Shown: one piece after another, positions 7,848 to 17,078 of the stretch | How positions within the stretch are numbered: the first letter of the stretch is position 1 | Layout: each line of letters begins with the position of its first letter | Assembly: GCF_024385605.1 (NCBI RefSeq) | Contig: NZ_JANFOJ010000002.1 | Coordinates: 62,001 to 126,000 of the forward strand | Reading direction: 5' to 3' | Length of the DNA stretch: 64,000 nt | DNA from: Sporolactobacillus sp. STSJ-5 | GTDB lineage: Bacteria; Bacillota; Bacilli; Bacillales; Sporolactobacillaceae | Notes under the pieces: generated by a model | Told to the model about the DNA's origin: nothing | Seen by the model: only the letters and a program-made list of their open reading frames with translations | Databases searched by the model: none | Made by a program: the position numbers and the translations under genes

Positions 7848-9075
7848 TATTTATTTCATCATATCGAATGGGTGGATGACTCGTTTCTGTATACTTCATT
7901 GGTTTATGATCTATATTTATTAAATAATCATAGATTTGGGCGGTTTTAAGGTCGATGTTAAGCATGAGCGAGCGATGATTTCTTACTTTCGAAATAATAT
8001 CAATGGATGCTCTTTTTCGAATATCAGCTAAATAGGCCTGGCCTCTGCCATTCATCCCCAGCAAACGAGTTGAATCCGGATCACTGTTAAGAGCAAGAGG
8101 TTTGGCCTCTTCTTTCAAAGTATCCGTCAGAATATGTACGGCAAGGCGCTGCAGTCTCGCCCATGTATACCGTTTTGTTTTTACTGCCGAAATGAATTCA
8201 TGGAAAGTCGATGCTGTCCGGATACATTCAAGCAGTCGATGCTCGATCCCCTCTTCCATTTCATAGATCAGTTTCAGTCGATCCCCGCTGAAGGAAAGAA
8301 GCTTGTATTTTAAAAAAGGGTAAAAACGCTCCCAATTTGCATAGCCGTTTTTCTTTTTGGCATCAATTAAGGCTTCCGCCACGTGCACGGGCAGTTTAGT
8401 GTAGATCGAATCGGCATGTCCCCCAGTCATGAGGTGCAGGCGGATGCTTGAGGCACTAGCAATCACTGCGTCGTCGTCAAAGGTTTGATCATTATGCTCT
8501 GCCTGTTTGCGCTTGATCGTTATTGGTTTCATAGTGCTGTTGCGCTGTTGGAGTGCTTTGATATATTGAAAGCCGAGACTGTTATTTGGTAGCGATAAAT
8601 CAACGAGTTCTTTTCCATAACCTTGAGCAATGAAACGGTAAGCAGCTGCGTGAGCATTCGGATAGCTGATCCCTTTTGCCATTGATTCGGCTAATTGTGC
8701 TTCATAAGCCGTTTTATGATTGCTAATTAATGAGAGGCTGTTGAAAAAGGGCTCGATTCTTCCGCATTCACTGCTGAAGAAGAGTCTGTTGACCCCAAGA
8801 CGATCAAGAATAGTGACAGCGCCACGAGCAAATACATCTGCTTTACCAACTGCAAAAACATAGGGAAGCTCAACTACTAAGTCAATACCTGCTTCGAGTG
8901 CCATCCGCGCTCTTGTCCATTTTGATACGATAGCCGGTTCACCGCGTTGGAGAAAATCGCCACTCATAACGACAACGACTACATCAGGGTGCACTGTCTT
9001 TTGCAATGTTTCAAGCTGATAGAAATGTCCGTTATGAAAAGGGTTATATTCAGCGATAATTCCGGCAATAATCAT
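7828..9075 (-). CDS. tmcAL: tRNA(Met) cytidine acetate ligase TmcAL (YlbM)
   Basis: The product is 415 aa from ATG 9075 (minus strand), with AAGGAG about 9 nt upstream. An in-frame start at 9153 would add 26 residues that do not fit the family. TmcAL uses acetate and ATP to form N4-acetylcytidine at the wobble base of elongator tRNA(Met). The nucleotidyltransferase signature IIAEYNPFHNGHFYQL (HxGH) and VVMSGDFLQRGEPAI follow the family, as does the length of the B. subtilis protein. The final codons form one arm of a 17-bp palindrome. Confidence 0.93.
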   Translation of the reverse strand: MIIAGIIAEYNPFHNGHFYQLETLQKTVHPDVVVVVMSGDFLQRGEPAIVSKWTRARMALEAGIDLVVELPYVFAVGKADVFARGAVTILDRLGVNRLFFSSECGRIEPFFNSLSLISNHKTAYEAQLAESMAKGISYPNAHAAAYRFIAQGYGKELVDLSLPNNSLGFQYIKALQQRNSTMKPITIKRKQAEHNDQTFDDDAVIASASSIRLHLMTGGHADSIYTKLPVHVAEALIDAKKKNGYANWERFYPFLKYKLLSFSGDRLKLIYEMEEGIEHRLLECIRTASTFHEFISAVKTKRYTWARLQRLAVHILTDTLKEEAKPLALNSDPDSTRLLGMNGRGQAYLADIRKRASIDIISKVRNHRSLMLNIDLKTAQIYDYLINIDHKPMKYTETSHPPIRYDEINRRFLNE

Positions 9076-9199
9076 GACGACTACTCCTTTTTCTTTTGAA
9101 ATCATGAATGGCCTTATTTTATCATATTCTTCGTTAGAAAGAGAAATTGCCAACGATTCACTTGATGTGATAATCTTTACTTAATGGCCGCGCAGCGGA

Positions 9200-9228
9200 T
9201 TGACATTCCGTTATGCGGGGCTTATAAT
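9200..9228 (+). promoter_or_regulatory. Sigma-A promoter for ylbN-rpmF
   Basis: A perfect TTGACA (9200-9205), a 17-bp spacer and a perfect TATAAT (9223-9228) lie 28 bp before the ylbN start. It is the strongest-looking promoter in the window and suits a ribosomal-protein operon. Confidence 0.88.
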
Positions 9229-9256
9229 AACATTTGTTGTCTAGAGGTGGTTCAGT

Positions 9257-9772
9257 ATGTCTTTATCATGGTCAGTGCCTGAACTGATGCAATTTAGGGA
9301 AGAGGGACTGAGTTTTCACGAAGAAGTTGTATTACCTCTGGAATTGTTTCGCGCGGATCCTGAAATACGAAGCATATTACCTGTTGATGTTAAGGGTGTC
9401 GTGGAATTTTCTAAACGATCGCTGACTTTTCATTTACGGCTGGCGGGCAAGATGGTGTTGCCATGTGCCGTTACTTTGGAAGATGTCGATTATCCCTTTC
9501 AGATCAATACCGCAGAGACATTTTTGCTGTCGGCGGGAACTGAAAATGAGGATGAGGGAGAATTCGTTCATCAAGTAGAGAATGAGCAAATTGACTTGAT
9601 CCCTTATCTTGTTGAAGCGATTTTGGTTGAGAAACCAATGCGCGTCGTCAGTGAAAAAGCTCGTGATTCAAGTCGTCTCTCAGGAAAAGGCTGGACACTT
9701 GTAAATGAGGAAACGTCGAAGCAGCAGATTGATCCAAGGTTAGAAAAACTGAAAAAGTTTTTTGACGATTAA
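9257..9772 (+). CDS. ylbN: YceD/DUF177 family protein YlbN
   Basis: The product is 171 aa from ATG 9257, behind AGAGGTGG. It matches the DUF177 (YceD) family, which precedes rpmF in most bacteria and is thought to take part in large-subunit rRNA or ribosome metabolism. Typical features are VKGVVEFSKRSLTFHLRLAGKMVLPCAVTLEDVDYPF and the acidic ...ENEQIDLIPYLVEAILVEKPMRVV segment. The conserved second cysteine sometimes found in plant homologues is absent. The gene ends 24 nt before rpmF and shares its strong promoter. Confidence 0.9.
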   Translation: MSLSWSVPELMQFREEGLSFHEEVVLPLELFRADPEIRSILPVDVKGVVEFSKRSLTFHLRLAGKMVLPCAVTLEDVDYPFQINTAETFLLSAGTENEDEGEFVHQVENEQIDLIPYLVEAILVEKPMRVVSEKARDSSRLSGKGWTLVNEETSKQQIDPRLEKLKKFFDD

Positions 9773-9796
9773 TTATTGTCCGAGGAGGTGTCAAAC

Positions 9797-9970
9797 GTGG
9801 CAGTACCGAAAAGAAGAACGTCAACTACTCGCAAAAATAAGCGGCGTACACATTTCAAACTTGCCGTTCCAGGCATGGTAAAATGTGATAACTGTGGTGA
9901 ATATAAATTAGCTCACCGGGTGTGCCCATCATGTGGCTCATACAAAGGTGAAGAAGTCGTTGAGAAATAA
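9797..9970 (+). CDS. rpmF: 50S ribosomal protein L32
   Basis: The protein is 57 aa from GTG 9797 ([20 protein letters not shown]), with GAGGAGGTG at 9782-9790. An earlier in-frame start at 9776 is not needed. Two CxxC pairs (CDNC, CPSC) make it the zinc-binding form of bL32. It is a structural part of the large subunit. An intrinsic terminator follows within 15 nt of the stop. Confidence 0.96.
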   Translation: MAVPKRRTSTTRKNKRRTHFKLAVPGMVKCDNCGEYKLAHRVCPSCGSYKGEEVVEK

Positions 9971-9984
9971 TTGAACATTTTTTT

Positions 9985-10012
9985 AGAGGAGCTTGCAGCT
10001 TCTCTTTTTTTT
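9985..10012 (+). terminator. Intrinsic terminator after rpmF
   Basis: AGAGGAGCT and AGCTTCTCT form a 9-bp stem (one G-U pair) with a TGC loop, followed by eight T. It ends the ylbN-rpmF unit. Confidence 0.85.
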
Positions 10013-10134
10013 GCATTTTTTCTCTCAAAATGGTTAAGAAATCCTTGCGTTTTATTCTATCGATCCTATCATCGGCATAAAGTTTAAAACAAGGACTGTG
10101 TTCCAATCAGATTTGAGAGAAAAGAGGGAAGAAG

Positions 10135-10704
10135 ATGCCATCCATAAGACAAGATGCGTGGACACATGCAGAAGACGGGAAACTCGCGGAAATTGTTCTT
10201 CGGCACATTAAAGAAGGGAGCACGCAACTGGCCGGTTTTGCGGAGGCAGGCCGATTGCTCTCGCGCACATCGGCGGCATGTGGATTTCGATGGAATTCCG
10301 CAATCAGAAAAATTTATGAGCAGGCATTGAAAGAAGCAAAAGAAATACGAAAAAAGAATAGGAAAGAAAAGAAAAAAACACTGATTTTAACAGACGATTC
10401 AGGAACGGAACAGCATGCAACTGTTCCGAATACACGAACACTAGGTAAAAGGGCTGCTGAAACGGATATTGATCAAGTGATTTGTTTCCTTAATCAATTA
10501 AAGACGCAATCTGCCGCCTTGGATAACTCGGAACAGGTGAATGAGCAGCTGAGAAACTTGAAAATCGAGAATCAGTTATTGGATGAAGCCTATCAAAAAC
10601 TGCAAAAAGATTATTCTAATGTAAAACGCAATTATGAGTCACTGCTTCATGTGCTGAAAGCCGTTGATGAAGCAAGAAAAGAAATACCTGCATTGAATGA
10701 ATGA
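10135..10704 (+). CDS. rsfA: RsfA-family forespore transcription regulator
   Basis: The protein is 189 aa from ATG 10135, behind AGAGGGAAGA. The N-terminal Myb/SANT-like domain (about 1-65: [21 protein letters not shown]... and [12 protein letters not shown]) is the RsfA signature. A basic linker and a C-terminal coiled coil (about 120-185) follow. RsfA in B. subtilis is a sigma-F-dependent regulator that tunes forespore gene expression. It stands alone between terminators, as ylbO does in B. subtilis. I could not find a convincing sigma-F promoter in front of it. Confidence 0.9.
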   Translation: MPSIRQDAWTHAEDGKLAEIVLRHIKEGSTQLAGFAEAGRLLSRTSAACGFRWNSAIRKIYEQALKEAKEIRKKNRKEKKKTLILTDDSGTEQHATVPNTRTLGKRAAETDIDQVICFLNQLKTQSAALDNSEQVNEQLRNLKIENQLLDEAYQKLQKDYSNVKRNYESLLHVLKAVDEARKEIPALNE

Positions 10705-10720
10705 ACATTAAAAGTATGAA

Positions 10721-10748
10721 AAGCGCCCAATTTGGGCGCTTTTTTTTA
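10721..10748 (+). terminator. Intrinsic terminator after rsfA
   Basis: AAGCGCCCAA pairs with TTTGGGCGCT as an 8-9 bp GC-rich stem with a minimal loop, followed by seven T. Confidence 0.9.
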
Positions 10749-10836
10749 AGCCATAGATGTGAAATTGAGTGCTGTTATTATTTTTTCTAAATTTAAGAAG
10801 GGATGGGGACTAAAAAGAGCGAATTTAGAAAATGAT

Positions 10837-10860
10837 GTGGTGGAAAGTGGGGGATTGTGG
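10837..10860 (+). promoter_or_regulatory. MraZ operator with three GTGG boxes
   Basis: GTGG occurs at 10837, 10847 and 10857, exactly one helical turn apart, 31 bp before the mraZ start. MraZ is known to bind short G-rich direct repeats (TGGGN spaced by 5 nt) before its own gene. TAAAGT at 10861-10866 may be the -10 element; no good -35 is visible. Confidence 0.7.
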
Positions 10861-10890
10861 TAAAGTAAAACAAAAGAGGAGGCGTCTCTG

Positions 10891-11322
10891 ATGTTTATGG
10901 GAGAATTTAATCACAGCATAGACATAAAAGGGCGTCTCATCATTCCCTCGAAGTTTCGCGATGAACTTGGCGACACATTTGTTATTACTCGCGGCCTTGA
11001 TCAATGCCTTTTTGTTTATCCCATGAGCGAATGGCACAGAATAGAAGAAAAACTAAAGGCGCTTCCTTTTACGAAAAAGGATGCTCGAGCATTTACTCGG
11101 TTCTTTTTTTCGGGAGCCAGTGAATGTGCATTGGACAAGCAGGGGCGGGTATCAATTAGTAACGGTCTTCGAGACTATGCGAAATTGATGAAGGATTGTG
11201 TGGTCATCGGCGTTTCCACTCGACTTGAAATTTGGGATCAGGAAATGTGGACACGTTATTTTGCACAATCTGAAGAATCATTTAATGACATCTCAGAGAG
11301 CTTGCTTGATTTGGACCTGTAA
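10891..11322 (+). CDS. mraZ: Transcriptional regulator MraZ
   Basis: The product is 143 aa from ATG 10891, behind AGAGGAGG. MraZ is a double-SpoVT/AbrB-like DNA-binding protein that represses the division and cell wall cluster it heads. The two halves are [23 protein letters not shown] (residues 1-23) and the repeat near 72-95 ([20 protein letters not shown]). The first gene of the dcw cluster, it precedes rsmH by 45 bp. A row of GTGG boxes upstream indicates autoregulation. Confidence 0.95.
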   Translation: MFMGEFNHSIDIKGRLIIPSKFRDELGDTFVITRGLDQCLFVYPMSEWHRIEEKLKALPFTKKDARAFTRFFFSGASECALDKQGRVSISNGLRDYAKLMKDCVVIGVSTRLEIWDQEMWTRYFAQSEESFNDISESLLDLDL

Positions 11323-11367
11323 ACCCGGTGCCAAATGAATTGTTCTGTGTGACAGGAGTCGGTGTCA

Positions 11368-12324
11368 GTGTTTGAACATGTTACGGTTTTAAAGAAAGAA
11401 GCGATAAAAGGACTTGATCTAAGTCCTGATGGCATTTATGTGGACTGTACGCTCGGCGGTGGCGGACATAGCGAGGTCATTGCTGCACAGTTGGAAAAAG
11501 GCCATCTCTATGCATTTGATCAAGATGATGAAGCGCTGAGCGCTGCATCAGAACGATTGAAAGCATATTCTGGAAAAATAACGTTTATAAAATCAAATTT
11601 CAGGCATCTAGAACAAGAACTGCTGCAACGCGGCGTGTTCCAGGTAAACGGAATACTATTTGATCTAGGCGTATCCTCTCCACAATTCGATCATGCAGAT
11701 CGAGGATTCAGCTATCAGCATAATGGTCCGCTCGACATGAGAATGGACCAGCAGCAGCAACTTACAGCTGCCGCCATTGTGAATGAATGGCCGACTGATC
11801 GTCTGGCACGAATCTTTTTTATGTATGGTGAGGAGCGTTTTTCAAGGCAGATCGCTAGAAAAATCGAGAAGTACCGCGAAAATAAGCCGATTGAAACGAC
11901 GGATGAACTGGTAGAAATCATCAAGGATGCCATACCGGCACCTGCAAGAAGAAAAGGCGGGCATCCTGCAAAACGAGTTTTTCAAGCCCTTCGTGTTGCT
12001 GTGAATGACGAGCTTGGAAGCTTTGACGAAGCATTAATGCAATCGCTTCGTGTGTTGGCGATTGGCGGACGGATCGCAGTGATCACTTTTCAATCACTTG
12101 AAGATAAGCTGTGCAAGCAGTTTTTCAAAAAATACAGCGAGCCGCCGGAACTTCCTCCAGGGCTTCCAGTCGTACCGGAAGCATTTTTACCGGTGCTAAA
12201 GAAAATAGGTAGGAAACCGGTTGTTCCTTCAGAAGAAGAAGTAACGGCAAATAATCGATCCCGATCAGCAAAACTCAGGATTGCAGAAAAAGTCAGGGAA
12301 ATTAAGGAGGATGAGAAGCAATGA
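11368..12324 (+). CDS. rsmH: 16S rRNA (cytosine(1402)-N4)-methyltransferase RsmH
   Basis: The product is 318 aa from GTG 11368 ([13 protein letters not shown]), 9 nt after AGGAG. GTG 11362 is too close to that site. RsmH methylates the 16S decoding-site cytosine. The SAM-binding sequence [13 protein letters not shown] and [14 protein letters not shown] are diagnostic, as are [16 protein letters not shown] and [17 protein letters not shown]. Its stop overlaps the ftsL ATG. Confidence 0.95.
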   Translation: MFEHVTVLKKEAIKGLDLSPDGIYVDCTLGGGGHSEVIAAQLEKGHLYAFDQDDEALSAASERLKAYSGKITFIKSNFRHLEQELLQRGVFQVNGILFDLGVSSPQFDHADRGFSYQHNGPLDMRMDQQQQLTAAAIVNEWPTDRLARIFFMYGEERFSRQIARKIEKYRENKPIETTDELVEIIKDAIPAPARRKGGHPAKRVFQALRVAVNDELGSFDEALMQSLRVLAIGGRIAVITFQSLEDKLCKQFFKKYSEPPELPPGLPVVPEAFLPVLKKIGRKPVVPSEEEVTANNRSRSAKLRIAEKVREIKEDEKQ

Positions 12325-12677
12325 ATCAGAGTCAGCAAGCATTTAAGGTACAGAGAGAAGAGTATGTGGAGCACACAACTCAGCAAGAACAAATTGTTAT
12401 TACGCGACGGATAACTAAAGGCGAGAAGGGTCTTTGGATTATGGCAGGTGTGGTCACCTTTTTGCTGGCACTCTGTATTGTTGCTAATCAAGCAAAGCTT
12501 TATATGGCCTCGCAGGATGTTGCATCGCTACAATCGAAGATAAACGACCAATCGAAAGTGACACAGCAATTAAAGGCGGAGACTGATCGTTTAAGTTCTC
12601 CTGAACGAATTGTCCGTTTTGCAGAAAAGGAATTGGGCCTAAAACTAGATATTCAAAATATAAAGGTACTTCCTTAA
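12321..12677 (+). CDS. ftsL: Cell division protein FtsL
   Basis: The small bitopic protein of 118 aa starts at ATG 12321, behind AGGAGGATGAG, with a 4-nt overlap with rsmH. A cytoplasmic basic N-terminus is followed by one membrane span (about 38-58) and an extracytoplasmic coiled coil ([20 protein letters not shown]). It ends in [16 protein letters not shown], the typical FtsL/DivIC pattern. It is known to act with DivIC and DivIB in the divisome. It lies directly before pbpB, as in B. subtilis. Confidence 0.9.
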   Translation: MNQSQQAFKVQREEYVEHTTQQEQIVITRRITKGEKGLWIMAGVVTFLLALCIVANQAKLYMASQDVASLQSKINDQSKVTQQLKAETDRLSSPERIVRFAEKELGLKLDIQNIKVLP

Positions 12678-12691
12678 GGTGGTTTGTTCCC

Positions 12692-14884
12692 ATGTTTCAA
12701 CGCAAACGAAGATTAATAAGTTTTTGGGCGGGTATAGTCGGCGGTCTTTTTATGCTGGCTTTTTTTGTCATTATCGGCCGTTTCGTGTTTATTGCTCAAG
12801 GTAAAGAAATTGATAATCATCAATTATTAAAAGTTGGAGAAAAGCAATGGTCTCAATATAAAACTGTCGATGAGAAGCGCGGTACGATCTACTCTGACAA
12901 CGGACGGATTCTTGCGGAAGATGTTCCCGCTTATACACTTTATGCAATCATTAGTCCTAAAAGTGATAATCATGTGAAAGACAAAAAAAAGACTGCAGCC
13001 GCTTTAGCACCTATTTTGGAAATGAAGGAGTCTGATATCCTTAAGGAACTCAATCGGAACGTTTACCAAGTGGAGTTCGGTTCGAAGGGCAAAATGCTGA
13101 GCTATGCTAAAAAGAAGCAGATTGATCGCCTAAACTTACCGGGAATCGGGTATCTTACCGAATCGAAACGCTATTATCCTGAACAGTCGAGTGCCGCTTA
13201 TACCTTAGGTTTTACACAAACAAACCAAGAAAACAATCAGCAAAAGGGAGTATTTGGTGTCGAGCAGTCTTTAGATAAGTATCTCACTGAAAAAGACGGA
13301 TCGGTGCGCTACTATCGCAGTTTGTCCGGAGTACCCATTCCGGATGAAAAACAAAAGATTAAAAAGGCATCTCCGGGAAAAGATGTCTATTTGACGCTGA
13401 ACACACGAATTCAAACGGTGCTTGATCAAGCGATGTCCAGAGTGAATGAAGACTATTCGCCGGAAAGTATGATCGGGATCGCTGCCGATCCAAAAACTGG
13501 GAAAATACTTGCCATATCCTCATATCCGACATTTAATCCCAATAAACGTGATATCAAGAATTTCAGCAATACCAGTATTTCTGAACCCTATGAACCAGGT
13601 TCGGTGATGAAAGTATTTACCGTTGCGTCTGCTATAGATGCAGGTGTTTACAAGGGATCTGACACCTATCAATCCGGGGATTATAAAACCAGCGGAGGTA
13701 CAATTCATGATTGGAGACGGCAGGGCTGGGGAACGATTACGTTTGACCAAGGCTTTGAACTGTCTTCAAATGTTGGCATGTCGGTACTCACGGATAAGTA
13801 TCTAGGAGTAGACAGATTCAAAAATTATTTAAAAAAGTTCGGGTTAATGGATAAGACGGGAATAGATCTTCCGGGAGAGCGTTCAAGTGTTGTCAACTGG
13901 CAATGGAAGATTGATAAATTAGAAGCTTCATTCGGTCAGGCCTCCGCCTTTACGGCAATGCAAATTGTTCAGGCGGCTACGGCCATCGGAAATGATGGAA
14001 AGATGATGCGCCCTTATATCGTTGATAAAATTGTTAACCCGGCAACAAAAAAAACGATTCTGAAGCATCAGCCTGTTGTGGCAGGCAATCCCATTTCTGC
14101 ATCTGCTGCTGAACAGACGCGTGCGCTCATGCGTAAAGTAGTTACTGAAAAAAAAGTGGTAAACGGATACAGTGCAACAGGTCTTGCCTATGACCTCCCA
14201 GGTTATGATGTGATTGGAAAAACGGGAACCGCACAGATATCCCTAAACGGTCAATATATGGTTGGTAAAAACAATTATGTGTACTCATTTTTGGGGATGG
14301 CTCCGCAAAAAGATCCTAAATTAATTGTGTATGTGGCAGTCAAACAGCCGCATCTCAAAGCTACCGATCTTGGCGCGGAACCTGTGGTCGATATCGTGCG
14401 TCCGGTCATGACAAGTGCACTCCAATATCTTCAAGTTGACAAAAAAGCAAGCGAATCTAAGGAAAAATTACAGCTGCCATCACAAAAGTTTGGAGATTAT
14501 ACAGGTACTGATATGAATGAAACCGTTGAAAAATTAAAAGGTCAAGGAATTGTTCCGATCTCGATAGGTTCTGGAACGATTCAAAAACAGCTGCCTTATG
14601 CGGGGGAACGGCTTTACTCTGGTAATAAGGTCATTTTATCCGGAGAAGGTCAAAAAACAATGCCCGATCTTACCGGTTGGACGCTTGCCGATACGATGAA
14701 ACTGGCAGATATGGAGAATCTAAAACTCAGTGCTAAAGGTGAAGGATTTGTTACAGGACAAAGCATCGCGGCTGGTGCAGTGATTAAATCAGGCAGTGAT
14801 TTAATCATCACCATGCAGGCAGAAAAAACCGAAAAAACAAATTCAAATACAGGTAATTCATCGCCTGACACAAAAAATCCATAA
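12692..14884 (+). CDS. pbpB: Penicillin-binding protein 2B, septal transpeptidase
   Basis: The product is 730 aa from ATG 12692. It is a class B PBP that cross-links septal peptidoglycan. The order is an N-terminal membrane anchor (about 10-32), a PBP dimerisation domain, a transpeptidase domain with Ser304 in EPGSVMK, the SSN motif, and K510 in GKTGTAQ, then two PASTA repeats near 595-715. The C-terminus is Lys/Asn/Thr-rich. Length and order fit B. subtilis PBP2B. spoVD follows 74 bp later and has the same architecture with one PASTA repeat. Confidence 0.93.
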   Translation: MFQRKRRLISFWAGIVGGLFMLAFFVIIGRFVFIAQGKEIDNHQLLKVGEKQWSQYKTVDEKRGTIYSDNGRILAEDVPAYTLYAIISPKSDNHVKDKKKTAAALAPILEMKESDILKELNRNVYQVEFGSKGKMLSYAKKKQIDRLNLPGIGYLTESKRYYPEQSSAAYTLGFTQTNQENNQQKGVFGVEQSLDKYLTEKDGSVRYYRSLSGVPIPDEKQKIKKASPGKDVYLTLNTRIQTVLDQAMSRVNEDYSPESMIGIAADPKTGKILAISSYPTFNPNKRDIKNFSNTSISEPYEPGSVMKVFTVASAIDAGVYKGSDTYQSGDYKTSGGTIHDWRRQGWGTITFDQGFELSSNVGMSVLTDKYLGVDRFKNYLKKFGLMDKTGIDLPGERSSVVNWQWKIDKLEASFGQASAFTAMQIVQAATAIGNDGKMMRPYIVDKIVNPATKKTILKHQPVVAGNPISASAAEQTRALMRKVVTEKKVVNGYSATGLAYDLPGYDVIGKTGTAQISLNGQYMVGKNNYVYSFLGMAPQKDPKLIVYVAVKQPHLKATDLGAEPVVDIVRPVMTSALQYLQVDKKASESKEKLQLPSQKFGDYTGTDMNETVEKLKGQGIVPISIGSGTIQKQLPYAGERLYSGNKVILSGEGQKTMPDLTGWTLADTMKLADMENLKLSAKGEGFVTGQSIAAGAVIKSGSDLIITMQAEKTEKTNSNTGNSSPDTKNP

Positions 14885-14909
14885 TACGCGAATAGCTCGT
14901 TCTATTATG

Positions 14910-14938
14910 CCTTGTCCCTTCATATGGGTAGGACAAGG
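14910..14938. other. Hairpin between pbpB and spoVD
   Basis: CCTTGTCC (14910-14917) and GGACAAGG (14931-14938) form an 8-bp perfect stem. No U-tract follows, so it is not a classical terminator. It may mark an mRNA processing or attenuation point between the vegetative and sporulation PBPs. Confidence 0.45.
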
Positions 14939-14958
14939 AACGATGGGAGGGGCTAAAC

Positions 14959-16899
14959 GTGCGTGTGTCGAAAGTTACCGTTAGAAGGCGGTTGTTGTTT
15001 TTCCTGTCCGCAGGGCTCATAATCTTTGCGATTTTTATTGGCAGACTGGCATATCTGCAAGTTTTTCATAATAAATGGCTGATGAATTATGCACTGAAAT
15101 CTTGGAGCAGAGAGATTCCTTATGAGGCCGAACGAGGCCGTATTTTGGATAGCCGAGGAAAAGTTCTGGCGACAAATGTGAGCAGCCCGTCTGTTCTTGT
15201 CGTACCGCGACAAGTGAAAAATAAAAAGTTGACAGCGGAAAAACTGGCATCTGTTCTGAATATGAGCGAAAAAAAAGCTTACGAAAAAATTTCGAAAGTG
15301 GAATCAATCGTGCGCATAACACCTGAAGGAAGAAAAATTTCGAATGAGAAGGCAGCACAAGTTAAAGCGTTGGGCCTTCCCGGTGTATTTGTCGCTGAAG
15401 ATTTTAAGCGTGATTATCCAAAAGGCAATTATTTGTCTCACGTGCTTGGGTTTGCAGGTATTGATAATCAAGGGTTGACGGGACTTGAGTCATATTATAA
15501 TGATGGACTGAAAGGGAAAAACGGCCATGTTGACTTCTTTTCTGATGTGAACGGCAATCGAATGTCGGATCTGAAAGATAAATATGTTCCGCCAACCAGT
15601 GGCTCAAGCCTGAAGCTGACCATTGATTCTCGGGTGCAGTCAATTATTGAACGTGAATTAAATAATGCGGTAGCTACCTATAATCCTGACAGCGCCATGG
15701 CGATTGCAATGGACCCGAACACGGGTGCAATTCTTGGCATGTCAACGAAACCTGATTTTAACCCTGAAAATTATAAAAAAGTTTCACCAGAAGTGTATAA
15801 TCATAATTTGCCGATCTGGAAGACCTATGAACCAGGATCAACCTTTAAGGTCATCACACTTGCAGCTGCTCTTCAAGAAAAGGCGGTTGATTTGAATAAG
15901 GATCATTTCTATGATTCAGGAGCGATCGAAGTTGCCGGATCGAAGCTTCATTGCTGGAAAAGAGGAGGCCATGGATCTGAAACATTTCTGCAAGTCGTGC
16001 AGAATTCATGCAACCCTGGTTTTGTAGCACTTGGGGAACGGATCGGCAAGGATAAATTATTTTCCTATATTGATAAATTTGGTTTCGGGGAGAAGACGGG
16101 CATTGATCTTCAAGGTGAAGCGAAAGGTATCTTATTTAATAAAAATAAAATCGGTCCGCTGGAAGCAGCTACAACGGCATTTGGTCAAGGTGTATCGGTA
16201 ACCCCGATTCAGCAAATCACTGCAGTTTCTGCAGCGGTCAATGGCGGTTATCTCTATCAACCGCAACTGGCAAAGGCATGGATTGATACGGATACGGGCA
16301 AAACGATCAATCGGATCGAACCTGTGATGAAAAGGCGTGTTATTTCAGAAGCAACATCAAAAGAAGTTCGGAGTACTCTAGAAAGTGTCGTGGCGCAAGG
16401 TACAGGACGCAATGCCTATGTTCAGGGCTATCGGATTGGTGGGAAAACCGGAACGGCACAGAAGGTCGATCCAAAGACGGGGCGCTATATGAGTAATAAC
16501 TACATTGTATCGTTTATGGGATTTGCACCGGCCAATAATCCGAAAATCGTCGTTTACGTCGCGGTTGACAATCCTAAAGGTACAGTCCAGTTCGGCGGTA
16601 CAGTTTCCGCACCGATTGCCGGACGTATTATCAGCGACAGTTTGAGCGCAATGGGTGTCAAAAAACAAACGGGTGGATTAGAGAAAGAGGCTCGCTGGCC
16701 GGACCAGCCGATGATTACTATTCCGGATTTAAAAGGAATGGATAAAAATGACTTACGAAACACTTTAATTGATCTGAAGCTGAAGACTGAAGGAAGCGGC
16801 GATGTTGTTACCATGCAGTCTCCGAAAGCTGGGGTTAAGGTCAAACAAGGTTCAACAATAATGATATACTTAGGTGACAAAAAGAAAGCAGACGATTAA
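14959..16899 (+). CDS. spoVD: Stage V sporulation protein D (sporulation PBP)
   Basis: The 646-aa class B PBP is known to make spore cortex peptidoglycan with SpoVE. It starts at GTG 14959, after GGGAGGGG. An N-terminal membrane span (about 11-32), dimerisation domain and transpeptidase follow. Active Ser294 is in EPGSTFK, SCN in QNSCNPG, and Lys496 in GKTGTAQ. One C-terminal PASTA repeat runs from about 585 to 642. Paralogue of pbpB next door. The 179-bp gap to murE holds no clear terminator. Confidence 0.93.
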   Translation: MRVSKVTVRRRLLFFLSAGLIIFAIFIGRLAYLQVFHNKWLMNYALKSWSREIPYEAERGRILDSRGKVLATNVSSPSVLVVPRQVKNKKLTAEKLASVLNMSEKKAYEKISKVESIVRITPEGRKISNEKAAQVKALGLPGVFVAEDFKRDYPKGNYLSHVLGFAGIDNQGLTGLESYYNDGLKGKNGHVDFFSDVNGNRMSDLKDKYVPPTSGSSLKLTIDSRVQSIIERELNNAVATYNPDSAMAIAMDPNTGAILGMSTKPDFNPENYKKVSPEVYNHNLPIWKTYEPGSTFKVITLAAALQEKAVDLNKDHFYDSGAIEVAGSKLHCWKRGGHGSETFLQVVQNSCNPGFVALGERIGKDKLFSYIDKFGFGEKTGIDLQGEAKGILFNKNKIGPLEAATTAFGQGVSVTPIQQITAVSAAVNGGYLYQPQLAKAWIDTDTGKTINRIEPVMKRRVISEATSKEVRSTLESVVAQGTGRNAYVQGYRIGGKTGTAQKVDPKTGRYMSNNYIVSFMGFAPANNPKIVVYVAVDNPKGTVQFGGTVSAPIAGRIISDSLSAMGVKKQTGGLEKEARWPDQPMITIPDLKGMDKNDLRNTLIDLKLKTEGSGDVVTMQSPKAGVKVKQGSTIMIYLGDKKKADD

Positions 16900-17078
16900 A
16901 ATAAGCAATGGACGCAAGGGAGCCGCTGTGTTTTTAAGCTGGTTCTTGGGCATACATAAGTCCTGAGGGATGATCAGGAAATATTTGATTGCCCCTTGCC
17001 TCGCTCAGGTATCTGATGTTTGAAGAGACCAGCGGGTTATGTATGTGATTCAGATAAAGTTGAGGGACGTGTCAATCA

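Noticed and set aside
10072-10134. GCATA before rsfA as a sigma-F -35
   Set aside because: No matching GGnnAnA -10 lies at 14-16 bp, so the promoter could not be supported.
16900-17078. CATACATAA in the spoVD-murE gap as a sigma-E -10
   Set aside because: No acceptable -35 is found at the needed spacing.
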